64,000 bases of DNA from Marinimicrococcus flavescens. Lineage in GTDB: Bacteria; Pseudomonadota; Alphaproteobacteria; Geminicoccales; Geminicoccaceae. The position numbers and the translations under genes were made by a program. Of this stretch, positions 20,475 through 29,310 are shown piece by piece. The notes beneath the pieces were generated by a model, which saw nothing but the letters and a program-made list of their open reading frames with translations, had not been told where the DNA came from and searched no databases. The DNA lies in the NCBI GenBank assembly GCA_029211145.1, contig JARGEQ010000135.1, positions 22,337 through 86,336 on the forward strand. Reading direction: 5' to 3'. The stretch's first letter is position 1. Each line of letters starts with the position of its first letter.

Positions 20475-21304
20475 CGCTGGCCGCCCATCGGGCGCGCAAC
20501 GTGCCGCGGCGGCCGCCGCCGTCGCGCTGGCGGCGCTGGCTGCGGCGCGGCCTGCTGGCCGCGGGCCTGCTGGCCGCGACCGGCGTCGGCGGCCATGCCG
20601 CGATCGAGCGCGGGGCGGTCGAGAAGGCCGGTGCCCTGGCCGATCTCGCCGGCAGCCGCCTGGCAGCGCTCTGCGGCCTGGTGGTGAACAATGTCTACGC
20701 CGAGGGCCGGCGCATGACCTCGGAGGCGGCTCTCGTCGGCGCTCTTGAAGACGTCATGGGACGGCCTATACTGGCGGTTGATCTCGAAGAGGTTCGTGAG
20801 CGCCTTCAGCGGCTCCCGTGGGTTCGCACCGTGACCGTCCGCCGTCAGTTCCCCGACGCCATCCTGGCCCGTCTCGAGGAGCACAGCCCGCTTGCCCTGT
20901 GGCGCAAGGACGACGGGCTGAGCCTCGTCGACGGCAAGGGCTCGGTCATCCAGGTGCAGGACCTGCGCCCCTTCGTCCAGCTGCCGCTGCTGACCGGCGA
21001 GGACGCGCCGCAGAACGCCCGGGCGCTGTTCGCCATGCTCGCTGTCGAGCCGGCCCTGGCCGAGCGGGTGACCGCCGCGACCCGCGTCGGCGGCCGGCGC
21101 TGGAACGTCTGGCTGGATGGCCGCATCGAGGTCCGTCTGCCCGCCGAGGGCGTGTCGCAGGCGTGGCAGCGGCTGGCCGAGGTCGAGCGCGAGAAGGCGC
21201 TGCTCGCCCGCACCATCGAGGCCGTCGACCTGCGCACCCCCGACTGGCTGGTGCTGCGCAAGGCGCCGCAGCCGGTGCTCGCGGGCGGCGGAGGACGCGC
21301 ATGA
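20462..21304 (+). CDS. ftsQ: Cell division protein FtsQ
   Basis: A 280-residue bitopic divisome protein. It has a basic cytoplasmic start (ARNVPRRPPPSRWRRWLRRG), one membrane helix (about residues 34-52), then the POTRA-type domain with VYAEGRRMTSEAALVGAL and RLQRLPWVRTVTVRRQFPDAILARLEEHSPLALW, the classic FtsQ sequence. It recruits FtsL and FtsB in the periplasm. The ATG at 20462 overlaps ddl by 13 bases. The stop overlaps the ftsA start in ATGA. Confidence 0.94.
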   Translation: MRQVTLAAHRARNVPRRPPPSRWRRWLRRGLLAAGLLAATGVGGHAAIERGAVEKAGALADLAGSRLAALCGLVVNNVYAEGRRMTSEAALVGALEDVMGRPILAVDLEEVRERLQRLPWVRTVTVRRQFPDAILARLEEHSPLALWRKDDGLSLVDGKGSVIQVQDLRPFVQLPLLTGEDAPQNARALFAMLAVEPALAERVTAATRVGGRRWNVWLDGRIEVRLPAEGVSQAWQRLAEVEREKALLARTIEAVDLRTPDWLVLRKAPQPVLAGGGGRA

Positions 21305-22593
21305 GCGTCGCCTTGAAGCCGCCGCGCGGCATGGGTGGCGTCCGTGCCGGCGGGCGCGGCGGGCCGTTTGCCGTTCTCGACATCGGCACCAGCAAGATCT
21401 GCTGCCTGATCGCACGACCGCGGCCGGGGCGCGGCTGCCAGGTGCTGGGCCGCGGCTACCAGCTCGCCGACGGCCTCGAGCGCGGCGAGATCATCGACGT
21501 CGAGGCCGCCGAATCGTCGATCCGCGCGGTGCTCCACGAGGCCGAGCAGCAGGCCGGCGAGCAGGTCACCGCGGTGTTGGCGGCGGTCGGCGCCGGTCGG
21601 CCGCGCTCGCATCTGATGCGGGTCGAGCGGCCGCTCAATGGCCGCAGCATCACCGACGAGGACATCGAGACGGCGCTCGGCCGGGCCCGCGCCGAGGTGC
21701 TGGGCACCGGGGCGGCGGTGCTGCATGTGGTGCCGGTCGAGATGTCGGTGGATGGCGGGCGGCCGCTCCGCGACCCGCGCGGCGTCAAGGGCCAGCTGCT
21801 CGATCTGCTGGTCCATGTGGTAGCGGCCGACGCGCAGCCCCTGCGCACCATCACGAGCTGCCTCGAGCGCGCCCACCTCGATGTTCTGGGGCTGGTCGCG
21901 GCACCCTATGCGGCCGGCCATGGCTGCCTCACGGAGGACGAGCTCGAGCAGGGCTGCCTGCTCGTCGACATGGGGGCGGGTGCGACCCAGGTCGCGCACT
22001 TCACCGGCGGCAACCTCGCCTTCGTCGAGCAGGTCCTCAAGGGTGGCGAGAAGATCACCGCCGACGTCGCCTACGGTCTGTCGTCCTCGCTGCGCGAGGC
22101 CGAACGGCTCAAGACGCTCTATGGCGGGGTCTTGTGGCGGACCTGCGACGACAATATCCGCCTCGAGGTGCCGCTGATCGACGATGCCGACGACGAGCCC
22201 AGCGGTGAGGTCTCGCGCACCCGGCTGACCTTCATTATCCGCTCGCGGGTCGAGGAGATCTTCTCCGAGCTGATCGAGCGGCTGCGCAACGGCAGCGACG
22301 TGCTGCGGGCGCGGCCGCCGCGCAGCATCGTCCTGACCGGCGGCGCGGCGCAGCTCGAGGGGATGGGCGAGCTGGCAGAGGAGATGTTCAGCCTCAAGGT
22401 GCGCGTCGCGCGGCCGCGCGGCCTCCAGGAGGTGCCCGGTGCCGAAGACGACCCGAGCTGGGCGGTCGCCGCTGGCGCCCTGGCGATGGCGAGCGGCGGC
22501 GACAGCGGTCTTGGCTGGAGTGACGGTGAAGAAAAGCGTACACTGCGTTCAGGACTTGCCCGCCTGAAAGAGTGGTTGCGCGAGAACTTCTGA
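21301..22593 (+). CDS. ftsA: Cell division protein FtsA
   Basis: The actin-like ATPase that anchors FtsZ to the membrane. The 430-residue protein begins the ATPase fold at FAVLDIGTSKICCLIA, carries the SHS2-type 1C domain (IIDVEAAESSIRAVLHEAE), the phosphate-2 loop LLVDMGAGATQVAHF and the adenosine motif IVLTGGAAQLEGM. The C-terminal RSGLARLKEWLREN is an amphipathic helix that would bind the inner membrane. It overlaps ftsQ by 4 bases. A 97-base gap separates it from ftsZ. Confidence 0.95.
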   Translation: MSVALKPPRGMGGVRAGGRGGPFAVLDIGTSKICCLIARPRPGRGCQVLGRGYQLADGLERGEIIDVEAAESSIRAVLHEAEQQAGEQVTAVLAAVGAGRPRSHLMRVERPLNGRSITDEDIETALGRARAEVLGTGAAVLHVVPVEMSVDGGRPLRDPRGVKGQLLDLLVHVVAADAQPLRTITSCLERAHLDVLGLVAAPYAAGHGCLTEDELEQGCLLVDMGAGATQVAHFTGGNLAFVEQVLKGGEKITADVAYGLSSSLREAERLKTLYGGVLWRTCDDNIRLEVPLIDDADDEPSGEVSRTRLTFIIRSRVEEIFSELIERLRNGSDVLRARPPRSIVLTGGAAQLEGMGELAEEMFSLKVRVARPRGLQEVPGAEDDPSWAVAAGALAMASGGDSGLGWSDGEEKRTLRSGLARLKEWLRENF

Positions 22594-22690
22594 GGTTCGC
22601 AAAGAATAGCGAAAACCAACCGGTCGTGCCTTGCCCGGCGGCCGGTCGAAAGGGCGGAAATGCGCCCCGTCGCTTGTGGAGGAGAAGGGG

Positions 22691-24157
22691 ATGACCATCA
22701 ATCTCACGATGCCCATGACGCACGAGCTGAAGCCGAGGATTTCGGTGGTCGGCGTCGGCGGGGCTGGCGGCAATGCCGTCAACAACATGATCACCTCGCA
22801 TCTCGAGGGGGTCGACTTCGTCGTCTGCAATACTGACGCCCAGGCGATTTCCGCGTGCCTGACCGAGCGTCGGGTCCAGCTCGGCGTGTCGATCACCCAC
22901 GGGCTTGGCGCCGGCGCCCGCCCCGAGGTCGGCCGCGCCGCCGCCGAGGAGGCGATCGACGAGATCCTGGACAATCTCCAGGGCAGCCACATGGTGTTCA
23001 TCACCGCCGGCATGGGCGGCGGCACCGGCACCGGTGCGGCGCCGGCGATCGCCCGGGCGGTCCGCGAGCAGGGCATCCTCACCGTCGGCGTGGTCACCAA
23101 GCCCTTCCACTTCGAGGGCGCGCACCGCATGCGCCTGGCCGAGCAGGGCCTGGCCGAGCTGCAGCAGCATGTCGACACGCTGATCGTCATTCCCAACCAG
23201 AACCTGTTCCGGCTGGCCAACGAGCGCACCACCTTCGCCGACGCCTTCAAGATGGCCGACGAGGTGCTGCACATGGGCGTGCGCGGGGTCACCGACCTCA
23301 TGATCATGCCGGGCCTGATCAATCTCGACTTCGCCGACATCCGCACCGTGATGAGCGAGATGGGCAAGGCGATGATGGGCACCGGCGAGGCCGAGGGCGA
23401 GCGCCGGGCGCTGGACGCGGCCGAGGCCGCGATCTCCAACCCGCTGCTCGACGAGGTGTCGATGAAGGGCGCGCACGCCGTCCTCATCAACATCACCGGC
23501 GGCATGGACATGGCGCTCTTCGAGGTGGACGCGGCCGCCAACCGTATCCGCGAGGAGGTCGACCCCGACGCCAACATCATCTTCGGCTCGACCTTCGACG
23601 GCTCGATGGACGGCCGGATGCGCGTCTCGGTGGTGGCCACCGGGATCGATTCGGAGAGCGCCCGCAAGGCCCAGGCCGAGGCCGCGCAGGCTGCCGGCGC
23701 GCAGCAGGCGGGCCAGCAGGAGGCGGCGCCGGCCGCCCCGGCGGGCGGCTTCCGCTTCCCGGTGCAGATGCAAAAGGCCCAGCCGGCGCCGTTTCCCAGC
23801 GTCGCGCGGCCGGCTGCACCCGTCCGCCGCCCGGGCGAGCCGAGCCCCACCCTCAACCTGCGTGCCTCGGGCGCGGGCGTCGAGCAGCGTCCCGAGGCAG
23901 CGGTGCCGAGCTTCGTTCCGCCGCGGGCCGCCGAGCCGGGCGCGGCGCATCGCGCCCAGCCCGCCGACCGCAGCAGCCTCAACATTTTCGGGCGCATGAA
24001 GGACTTCGCGTTCGGCAATCACGGCATGCCGGGCGAGGCCCACGCCGTGCAGCCCCGGACCGAGACCGCCGAGGCGGATCGGATCGTGCGGCAGCCCGAG
24101 CTCGAGGAGGCCCGGGACGTGCCGGCCTTCCTGAGACATGAGCGGGTCGACAGCTGA
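22691..24157 (+). CDS. ftsZ: Cell division GTPase FtsZ
   Basis: The tubulin-like protein that forms the Z ring. The 488-residue protein starts MTINLTMP, as is common in alphaproteobacteria, with GGAGGAG upstream. It has the GTP signature [10 protein letters not shown] (about residues 110-120), the T7 loop [11 protein letters not shown] needed for hydrolysis, a Gln/Ala/Pro-rich linker after about residue 330 and the C-terminal peptide [13 protein letters not shown], which binds FtsA. An in-frame ATG at 22631 is unlikely to be used. It is the last gene of the cluster and is followed by a strong inverted repeat. The usual neighbour lpxC is missing. Confidence 0.97.
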   Translation: MTINLTMPMTHELKPRISVVGVGGAGGNAVNNMITSHLEGVDFVVCNTDAQAISACLTERRVQLGVSITHGLGAGARPEVGRAAAEEAIDEILDNLQGSHMVFITAGMGGGTGTGAAPAIARAVREQGILTVGVVTKPFHFEGAHRMRLAEQGLAELQQHVDTLIVIPNQNLFRLANERTTFADAFKMADEVLHMGVRGVTDLMIMPGLINLDFADIRTVMSEMGKAMMGTGEAEGERRALDAAEAAISNPLLDEVSMKGAHAVLINITGGMDMALFEVDAAANRIREEVDPDANIIFGSTFDGSMDGRMRVSVVATGIDSESARKAQAEAAQAAGAQQAGQQEAAPAAPAGGFRFPVQMQKAQPAPFPSVARPAAPVRRPGEPSPTLNLRASGAGVEQRPEAAVPSFVPPRAAEPGAAHRAQPADRSSLNIFGRMKDFAFGNHGMPGEAHAVQPRTETAEADRIVRQPELEEARDVPAFLRHERVDS

Positions 24158-24202
24158 GCCGCAGCTCTCGAGGAGCCCGTCCGAAGTCATGGGCAGGCGA
24201 GA

Positions 24203-24255
24203 CAGGGGCCGCCCGTGCCCGTTCCCTCAGCGGGGCGGCGCGCGGGCGGCCCCTG
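24203..24255 (+). terminator. Likely terminator of the dcw cluster
   Basis: CAGGGGCCGCCCG (24203-24215) and CGGGCGGCCCCTG (24243-24255) are perfect 13-base complements with a 27-base loop, followed by CCGTTTT. The stem lies 46 bases after the ftsZ stop. A very stable GC stem followed by a short T run fits a Rho-independent terminator, although the T run is short and does not abut the stem. Confidence 0.7.
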
Positions 24256-24353
24256 CCGTTTTCCGGGGGACGGGCAGGCGGCGGGTGCCATTGCCGGGCC
24301 ACCGGCGCTCGCCCATAGTGCGCCGCGCATCGCGGAGCAAAGGGAGGGCGAGC

Positions 24354-25412
24354 ATGCGCGTTGAGGATCTGGACACGCCGACGGTGGTGGTCGACATCGC
24401 ACGGGTCGAGCGCAACCTGAAGCGCTGGCAGGATTATTGCGACCGCCACGGGATCAGGAACCGGCCGCACATCAAGACCCACAAGGTGCCCGAGCTGGCC
24501 CACCGCCAGGTGGCGCTGGGGGCGGTCGGCATCGCCTGCCAGAAGCTGGGCGAGGCCGAGGTCATGGCCGATGCCGGCATCGAGGACATCCTCATCCCCT
24601 ACAATCTCCTCGGCCATGCCAAGCTCGACCGCGCCCGCGCGCTGGCCCGCCGCGTCAAGCTGACCGTCGCCTGCGACTCGACCGTGGTGGCGGACGGCCT
24701 CGCCGAGGCCTTCGCCGCCGAGGGCGAGCGGCTGGCGGTGATGGTCGAGGTCGACAGCGGCATGCGCCGCTGCGGCGTCGGCACGGCCGAGGAGGCAGCC
24801 GAGCTCGCCGTCCACGTGGCGGCCAAGAAGAGCCTGCGCTTCGCCGGCTTCCTGACCTACCCGGCACCCCGCGGCACGGCTCAGGTGCAGGAAGTGATGA
24901 GTGCGGCCAAGGAGCTGCTGGCCGGCCGCGGAATCGAGACGCCGGCGGTTTCGGGCGGCGGCACGCCCGACATGTGGCGGGCCCACGAGGCCCCGGTGGT
25001 CACCGAGTACCGCGTCGGCACCTACATCTACTATGACCGGATGCAGGTCGCGGCCGGCGCGGCCAGCTACGAGGACTGCGCGCTCACCATCCGCACCACC
25101 GTGGTGAGCAGACCCGGCAGCGACCGGGCGGTGCTCGACGCCGGCTCCAAGACCCTGACCTCCGATATCGGCAGCCTCGACGGCCACGGCTACATCGTCG
25201 AGTACCCCGAGGCGCGCATCACCAAGCTCAGCGAGGAGCACGCCCAGGTCGACCTCTCGGCCTGCGCCGCGAAGCCGGCCGTGGGCGAGCAGGTGACCGT
25301 CATTCCCAATCACTGCTGCGTGGTGAGCAACCTCTTCGACAGCGTGGCGGTGGCGCGCGACGGCCGCATCGTCGGCCGCTTCCCGATCGCCGCGCGCGGT
25401 CTGGTCCGCTAG
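24354..25412 (+). CDS. PLP-dependent D-threonine aldolase / D-serine dehydratase-like protein
   Basis: A 352-residue fold-type III PLP enzyme. The N-terminal alanine-racemase-like barrel begins DLDTPTVVVDIARVERNL, and the PLP lysine is expected in RPHIKTHKVPELA. The C-terminal domain ends with VIPNHCCVVSNLFD, where the His and Cys bind the metal used by this family. Members split D-threonine to glycine and acetaldehyde, or dehydrate D-serine; sequence alone does not settle the substrate. AGGGAGGG lies shortly before the ATG at 24354. The gene stands alone after the dcw terminator, in the place where lpxC is usual. Confidence 0.82.
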   Translation: MRVEDLDTPTVVVDIARVERNLKRWQDYCDRHGIRNRPHIKTHKVPELAHRQVALGAVGIACQKLGEAEVMADAGIEDILIPYNLLGHAKLDRARALARRVKLTVACDSTVVADGLAEAFAAEGERLAVMVEVDSGMRRCGVGTAEEAAELAVHVAAKKSLRFAGFLTYPAPRGTAQVQEVMSAAKELLAGRGIETPAVSGGGTPDMWRAHEAPVVTEYRVGTYIYYDRMQVAAGAASYEDCALTIRTTVVSRPGSDRAVLDAGSKTLTSDIGSLDGHGYIVEYPEARITKLSEEHAQVDLSACAAKPAVGEQVTVIPNHCCVVSNLFDSVAVARDGRIVGRFPIAARGLVR

Positions 25413-25718
25413 CCCCGCCTCGGCGACGAGCCTGGCCCGGCCGGGTGCCGGGAGCCGCGGCGGCGGTGCGGCACGAAAGCTCCGCCGCGGCCTCGCTTCG
25501 CGGTCTGGTCGGCGCCAGGGCCAGGCGGAGAAGGGGACGAGGGCCGAGCGCGGCTGGCGTCCGAGCCGCTGCTTCACGGGTCTCGTGCGGTCGGGCCGCG
25601 CGCCTGCAGCGCCGTTCGCCAGCTTGCCCCCGACCCGGCCACAGCGAGCGTCGGGATGCTCTCGTCCTGTCTTTGCGCCGGAGCCGCGCCCCTTCGTTCC
25701 GGCCGTCGGGGAAGGGCT
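25413..25718. other. Intergenic, no supported feature
   Basis: A GC-rich gap between two convergent genes. Open frames cross it on both strands but have Arg/Ala/Pro-rich composition and no recognisable motif, so I treat them as chance. No convincing hairpin terminator or promoter was found. Confidence 0.5.
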
Positions 25719-26558
25719 TTAGTGCGCCATCAGCACCGGAACCGTCATGTGGTGCAGGAGGTGGGCGGTGGTGCCGCCGAGGACCATCTCGCGCAGGCGG
25801 GAATGGCCGTAGCCGCCCATCACCAGGAGGTCGGCGCTCTCGTCGCTGGCGGTCGAGAGCAGCACGTCGCCCACGCCCATGCCGCCCGACTGCACGGGCT
25901 TGACCTCGACCTTCAGGCCGTGCCGGGCGAGGTGCGTGGCGATGTCGGCGCCGGGAGCGGCGCCGAGCTGCGCCTCGTGCCGCTGCGGGTCGACCACCAG
26001 CACCGTGACCTTCAGCGCCTTCTCGAGCAGCGGCATGGCGTCGTTGATGGCCCGCGCCGCCTCGCGCGTGCCGTTCCAGGCGCACAGCACCCGCTGCGGT
26101 GCGCGCGCCTCGGTGCCGACATAGGGGACGAGGATCGCCGGCCGGCCCGACTGCATGAAGGCGGCCTCGGCCACGAAGGTCTCGCCGCCGCCGGCGTCGG
26201 GGTCGGGCTGGCCGACGATCGCCAGATCGACGTGCCGCGCCTGGCGGGCGAGGCTGTCAGCCAGCCGGTCGACCGATACCGTCTCGTGGCGCGTCTCGAC
26301 CGGGACGCCGGCCTGCCGGGCGGCCTTCCGGGCGCCCTCCAGCTGCTCCTCGGCCTCGGCCTCGGCCATGGCGCGCTGCTGCCGCACCACCTCGGGCGGG
26401 ACGCTGACCCCGACTGCCGCCGGAATGTAGGGCTCGGCCACCAGGCTCAGCGCTATCAGGTGCGCGTCGTGCGTCCGGGCCAGCGCCATGGCGTAGGCGA
26501 GCCGTGCCGGGCTCGCTTTGGTGGCGTCGAGCTGGACGAGAATGTTCTTGAGGGCCAT
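25719..26558 (-). CDS. Tandem universal stress protein (UspA family)
   Basis: A 279-residue protein with two Usp domains. The first begins MALKNILVQLDATKAS; the second begins near RAPQRVLCAWNGTREA. The second ends with GGYGHSRLREMVLGGTTAHLL, the G-x2-G-x9-G-(S/T) ATP-binding motif, and MTVPVLMAH. The first domain lacks a clear version of that motif, which is common in tandem UspA proteins. The start at 26558 has GGGAGACAG upstream and gives the standard N-terminus; a longer form from 26609 is unlikely. A perfect palindrome lies 51 bases upstream and is a likely regulatory site. Confidence 0.9.
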   Translation of the reverse strand: MALKNILVQLDATKASPARLAYAMALARTHDAHLIALSLVAEPYIPAAVGVSVPPEVVRQQRAMAEAEAEEQLEGARKAARQAGVPVETRHETVSVDRLADSLARQARHVDLAIVGQPDPDAGGGETFVAEAAFMQSGRPAILVPYVGTEARAPQRVLCAWNGTREAARAINDAMPLLEKALKVTVLVVDPQRHEAQLGAAPGADIATHLARHGLKVEVKPVQSGGMGVGDVLLSTASDESADLLVMGGYGHSRLREMVLGGTTAHLLHHMTVPVLMAH

Positions 26559-26608
26559 CACCTGTCTCCCTGCCGGCCTTCGCGACGGCTCCCGCGAGTG
26601 GAGGCGCA

Positions 26609-26626
26609 AATGTCACGCGTGACATT
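26609..26626. promoter_or_regulatory. Perfect 18-bp palindrome, probable operator
   Basis: AATGTCACGCGTGACATT is a perfect inverted repeat (half-site TGTCA, centre CGCG). It lies between the divergent uspA-like gene (start 26558) and the CYTH-CHAD gene (start 26722). The placement and symmetry suggest a binding site for a dimeric regulator. The half-site spacing resembles CRP/FNR-type sites, but the sequence is not the usual TTGAT-N4-ATCAA, so the regulator is unknown. Confidence 0.6.
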
Positions 26627-26721
26627 GATCTGCATCAGCTATGGTCCTCCCCGGCGCTGGCCGGGACAGGCGCAGTCTGCCACCGGTACCGACCTTCCAG
26701 CATAGCACCCGGCGGATCCCC

Positions 26722-28284
26722 ATGACCACCGATACCCCGCGCGAGATCGAGCTCAAGCTGCGTACCACGCCGGAGGCCATCAAGCGCCTCAAGGGTGGCG
26801 AGCTGCTCAAGGGTCATCTGCGGACCGCGGCGCGCGCCTCGCGTCTCTCCAGCATCTATTACGACACCCCCGACCACCGTCTCGCCGCCAGGGGCATCGC
26901 GCTGCGCGTCCGCAAGACCGGGCGCCGCCACGTGCAGACCCTCAAGGGCGAGCCGGCGGCCAGCGGCGCTGCCGCCGACCGGCCGGAATGGGAAGTTCCG
27001 CTGAGCTCCGAAAGGCCCGACCTCGATCTCCTGCCGGAGCCGGCGCGGGCGCTGGCCGGGCTGGTCGACGGGCAGGAGCTGGTGCCGCTGTTCGCCACGC
27101 GTTTCCGCCGCGAGCGGATGCTGGTGGAGTGGACGGCCGGGGATGGCGAGCCGGCGCTGATTGAGCTCGCCCTCGACGAGGGGCGGATCGAGAGCGGCGA
27201 GGCGCACCGGCCGATCAGCGAGATCGAGCTGGAGCTCAAGGAGGGCCCGCCCGCCGCGCTGTTCAGCCTCGCCGCCACCCTGCGCCGCGATCTGCCGCTG
27301 GCGCTCGAGAGCGAGGCCAAGGCGCAGCGCGGCTTTGCCCTGGCGACCGGCACCCCGCCGGCGGTGTGGAAGCCCGGCCGGCTCGAGCTGGACCGCGATC
27401 TCGAGGTCGAGGGCGGGCTCGAGGCGATCCTGCGGCAGGGCCTGGTCCACTGGATGCGCAACGAGCCCGCGGCGCGCGACGGGCGCGACCCGGAGGGTGT
27501 GCACCAGATGCGCATCGCGGTGCGCCGCCTGCGCTCGGCCCTCGGGCTCTTCCGGCGGGTGCTGGCGCCGGAGGTGCGCCAGCGCTGGGACGACGAGCTC
27601 GGATGGCTCCTGGGCGAGCTGGCGCCGGTCCGCGACCTCGACGTGTTCCTGGCGGAGATCCTGGCGCCGGCTGCCTCCTCGCTGGACGACGGAGGGATGC
27701 TGGCCGGGCTGCGCGACGCGGTCGAGGCGCGCCGTGCACAAGCCTATGAGAGCCTGCGCCGCACCCTCGCCGGCGAGCGCCATACCGGCCTGATGTTCGA
27801 GTTCGCCGCGTGGATCGAGGGCCGCGGATGGCGCAGCGGCGGGGACGTCGATCTGCGGCTGGCGCAGCATCTGCCCTTGCGGGAGCTGGCGGAAGACGAG
27901 CTTGCGCGGCGCTACCGCAAGGTCCGCAAGGCCGGGCGGGGCTTTGCCGAGCTCGACGAGGCCCAGCGGCACGCGCTCAGGATCAGGATCAAGAAGCTGC
28001 GCTACGGCGTCGAGTTCGTGGGCGGCCTGTTCGACGGCAAGAAGCCGCGCCGGTTCGCCGGGAAGCTCGCCGGCCTGCAGGACGCGCTGGGCCATCTCAA
28101 CGATCTCGCGGTCGCCCGGGGGCTGGCGCGCGAGGCGATCGGTGCCGCCACCGCGGAGCGCGAGCAGGTGGCGCTGGGCGCCGGCGTGGTGATCGGCTGG
28201 CACGCGGGACGCCGCCAGCTGCTCGAGCCCGAGATCGTCGCGCGCTGGAAGGCGTTCAAGCGGCTCGCGCGGTTCTGGCGCTAG
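26722..28284 (+). CDS. CYTH and CHAD domain protein
   Basis: A 520-residue two-domain protein. Residues about 1-205 form a CYTH (triphosphate tunnel) domain starting with the REIELKL version of the ExExK signature, with basic strand segments RVRKTGRRHVQTLK and a later ELELKEG. Residues about 215-520 form a CHAD domain with VHQMRIAVRRLRSALGLFRR, LGELAPVRDLDVFL and RIRIKKLRYGVEFVGGLFDG, rich in His/Arg/Lys that bind polyphosphate. Such fusions are linked to inorganic polyphosphate or triphosphate metabolism (ygiF-like). The ATG at 26722 gives the standard start. Confidence 0.9.
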   Translation: MTTDTPREIELKLRTTPEAIKRLKGGELLKGHLRTAARASRLSSIYYDTPDHRLAARGIALRVRKTGRRHVQTLKGEPAASGAAADRPEWEVPLSSERPDLDLLPEPARALAGLVDGQELVPLFATRFRRERMLVEWTAGDGEPALIELALDEGRIESGEAHRPISEIELELKEGPPAALFSLAATLRRDLPLALESEAKAQRGFALATGTPPAVWKPGRLELDRDLEVEGGLEAILRQGLVHWMRNEPAARDGRDPEGVHQMRIAVRRLRSALGLFRRVLAPEVRQRWDDELGWLLGELAPVRDLDVFLAEILAPAASSLDDGGMLAGLRDAVEARRAQAYESLRRTLAGERHTGLMFEFAAWIEGRGWRSGGDVDLRLAQHLPLRELAEDELARRYRKVRKAGRGFAELDEAQRHALRIRIKKLRYGVEFVGGLFDGKKPRRFAGKLAGLQDALGHLNDLAVARGLAREAIGAATAEREQVALGAGVVIGWHAGRRQLLEPEIVARWKAFKRLARFWR

Positions 28285-28352
28285 GGCGCCCCCGCACTGG
28301 CTGGACCATAGGGACGGCGGCTTGCGGCAGCGGACGAGGGTCGTCAGCCGGA

Positions 28353-28368
28353 GCGAACCCGGGTTCGC
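28353..28368. promoter_or_regulatory. 16-bp perfect palindrome between convergent genes
   Basis: GCGAACCCGGGTTCGC is perfectly self-complementary and lies between the CYTH-CHAD gene (ends 28284) and a convergent small gene (ends 28433). It might act as a bidirectional transcription barrier, but it has no loop and no T run, so this is only suggested by position. The GGGTTCG half also occurs in the short repeats at 29060-29300. Confidence 0.3.
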
Positions 28369-28432
28369 CAGCGCGCATGCAGCCCGCGCCGGCAACCTGC
28401 GGGGAAAAGTACCAGGTGACAGCAACGCGAGG

Positions 28433-28843
28433 TTAACGGGCTGCCTCTCCCTCGAGTTGGCCGTGCAGTTCCTCGAGAAGCACGGCAGCCTGGCTGAGGG
28501 CGGCGATGGCCGAAGCGCGGCTCTCCTCGCGCAGCCCCTCGGCCGCCTGGTCGAGGGAGCGAAGGGCGTTGTAGTAGCGGTCCTCGGCGCGCTGGGTGGC
28601 GGCATTGTCCTCGAAGCTGCCGCGGACCTCGTCGTAGAGCGCCTCGAGCCGCTCGAAGGGGACCGGCTCGTCGCCCTCCAGCGCCGCCACCATGGCATCG
28701 ATGCGGCTCTTCCAGGAGGCGACGGCCTCCGCAGAGACGGCCGGACCAGCCTGCGCCGGCCCGGTGGTCTGCGCGACCCCCGCGGCCGGAAGCGCACAGG
28801 CGAGCGCCAGACCCGCGACCATCATCACGACACGATCTCTCAT
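28433..28843 (-). CDS. Small secreted protein of unknown function
   Basis: A 136-residue protein not recognised as a named family. It starts MRDRVVMMVAGLALACALPAAGVAQ, a clear Sec signal peptide with probable cleavage after GVA. The mature part is about 110 residues, acidic and helical (SWKSRIDAMVAALEG, DEVRGSFEDNAATQRAEDRYYNAL), and probably forms a helical bundle in the periplasm. The start at 28843 has GGAGGAG about 4 bases upstream; the longer in-frame extension is not needed. No functional neighbour is evident. Confidence 0.7.
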   Translation of the reverse strand: MRDRVVMMVAGLALACALPAAGVAQTTGPAQAGPAVSAEAVASWKSRIDAMVAALEGDEPVPFERLEALYDEVRGSFEDNAATQRAEDRYYNALRSLDQAAEGLREESRASAIAALSQAAVLLEELHGQLEGEAAR

Positions 28844-29247
28844 CGGCTCCTCCAAAAAAACACCTGCTCCCGAGCAATCCACGGACCGACCGAGCGTTCC
28901 ATGCCCCATCGGCCGTGGCCGGCACGCATGCGAGGCGCCGGCCCACCGCCAAGCTAGCCATCCCAGCGCGAGGCTGCCGGACGCCACGGCACCGAGAAAG
29001 GCCGCTGCGCGGGCGCTGCGTGCGGCTTTCCTCTGCGCCTTTCGTCACCTCGGACCAGCGCTCGGGTTCGAGCTTGCCGCGGCCGCACCGCCCTCCAGCC
29101 GCTCCGCGGGCGCTGCGCGCGGCTTTTCTCTTCTCCTTTTGTCAGTTCAAGGCGGCGCTCGGGTTCGAGTTTGCTGCCCGTCCATGCCGCGCTGGACGCC
29201 GGCCCCGCTGGTCTGTCGGGTTCGAGCTTGCCGCGGCCGCACCGCCC
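28844..29247. other. Repeat-rich intergenic region
   Basis: No gene is supported here. The stretch holds two tandem copies of a unit made of the dispersed terminator-like repeat plus a GGGTTCGAG segment, and a third GGGTTCGAG segment. An A-run at 28855-28861 lies just upstream of the small secreted-protein gene. Confidence 0.5.
29011..29180 (+). repeat. Tandem pair of dispersed intergenic repeat (copies A and B)
   Basis: Copy A (29011-29047) and copy B (29108-29147) share the core GGCGCTGCGYGCGGC, a pyrimidine-rich tract and a TCGTCA/TGTCAG end. Each is followed about 13 bases later by CGCTCGGGTTCGAG-(C/T)TTGC, at 29060 and 29157, so a unit of about 97 bases is tandemly duplicated. Copy B is closest to the family consensus. 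Confidence 0.75.
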
Positions 29248-29310
29248 TTAACCCGCCGTTAGCTTCCTTCCGTCAGCCCCCTGGGCCCGGGTTCGCGTTT
29301 GCCGCCCGGC
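29060..29310 (+). repeat. Short GGGTTCG-type direct repeats, four copies
   Basis: GGGTTCGAGCTTGCCGC begins at 29064 and again at 29218; both continue identically through GGCCGCACCGCCCT. Variant copies GGGTTCGAGTTTGCTGCCCG (about 29161) and GGGTTCGCGTTTGCCGCCCG (about 29289) lie between and after them. The last copy overlaps the end of the decayed gene on the minus strand. Confidence 0.7.
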
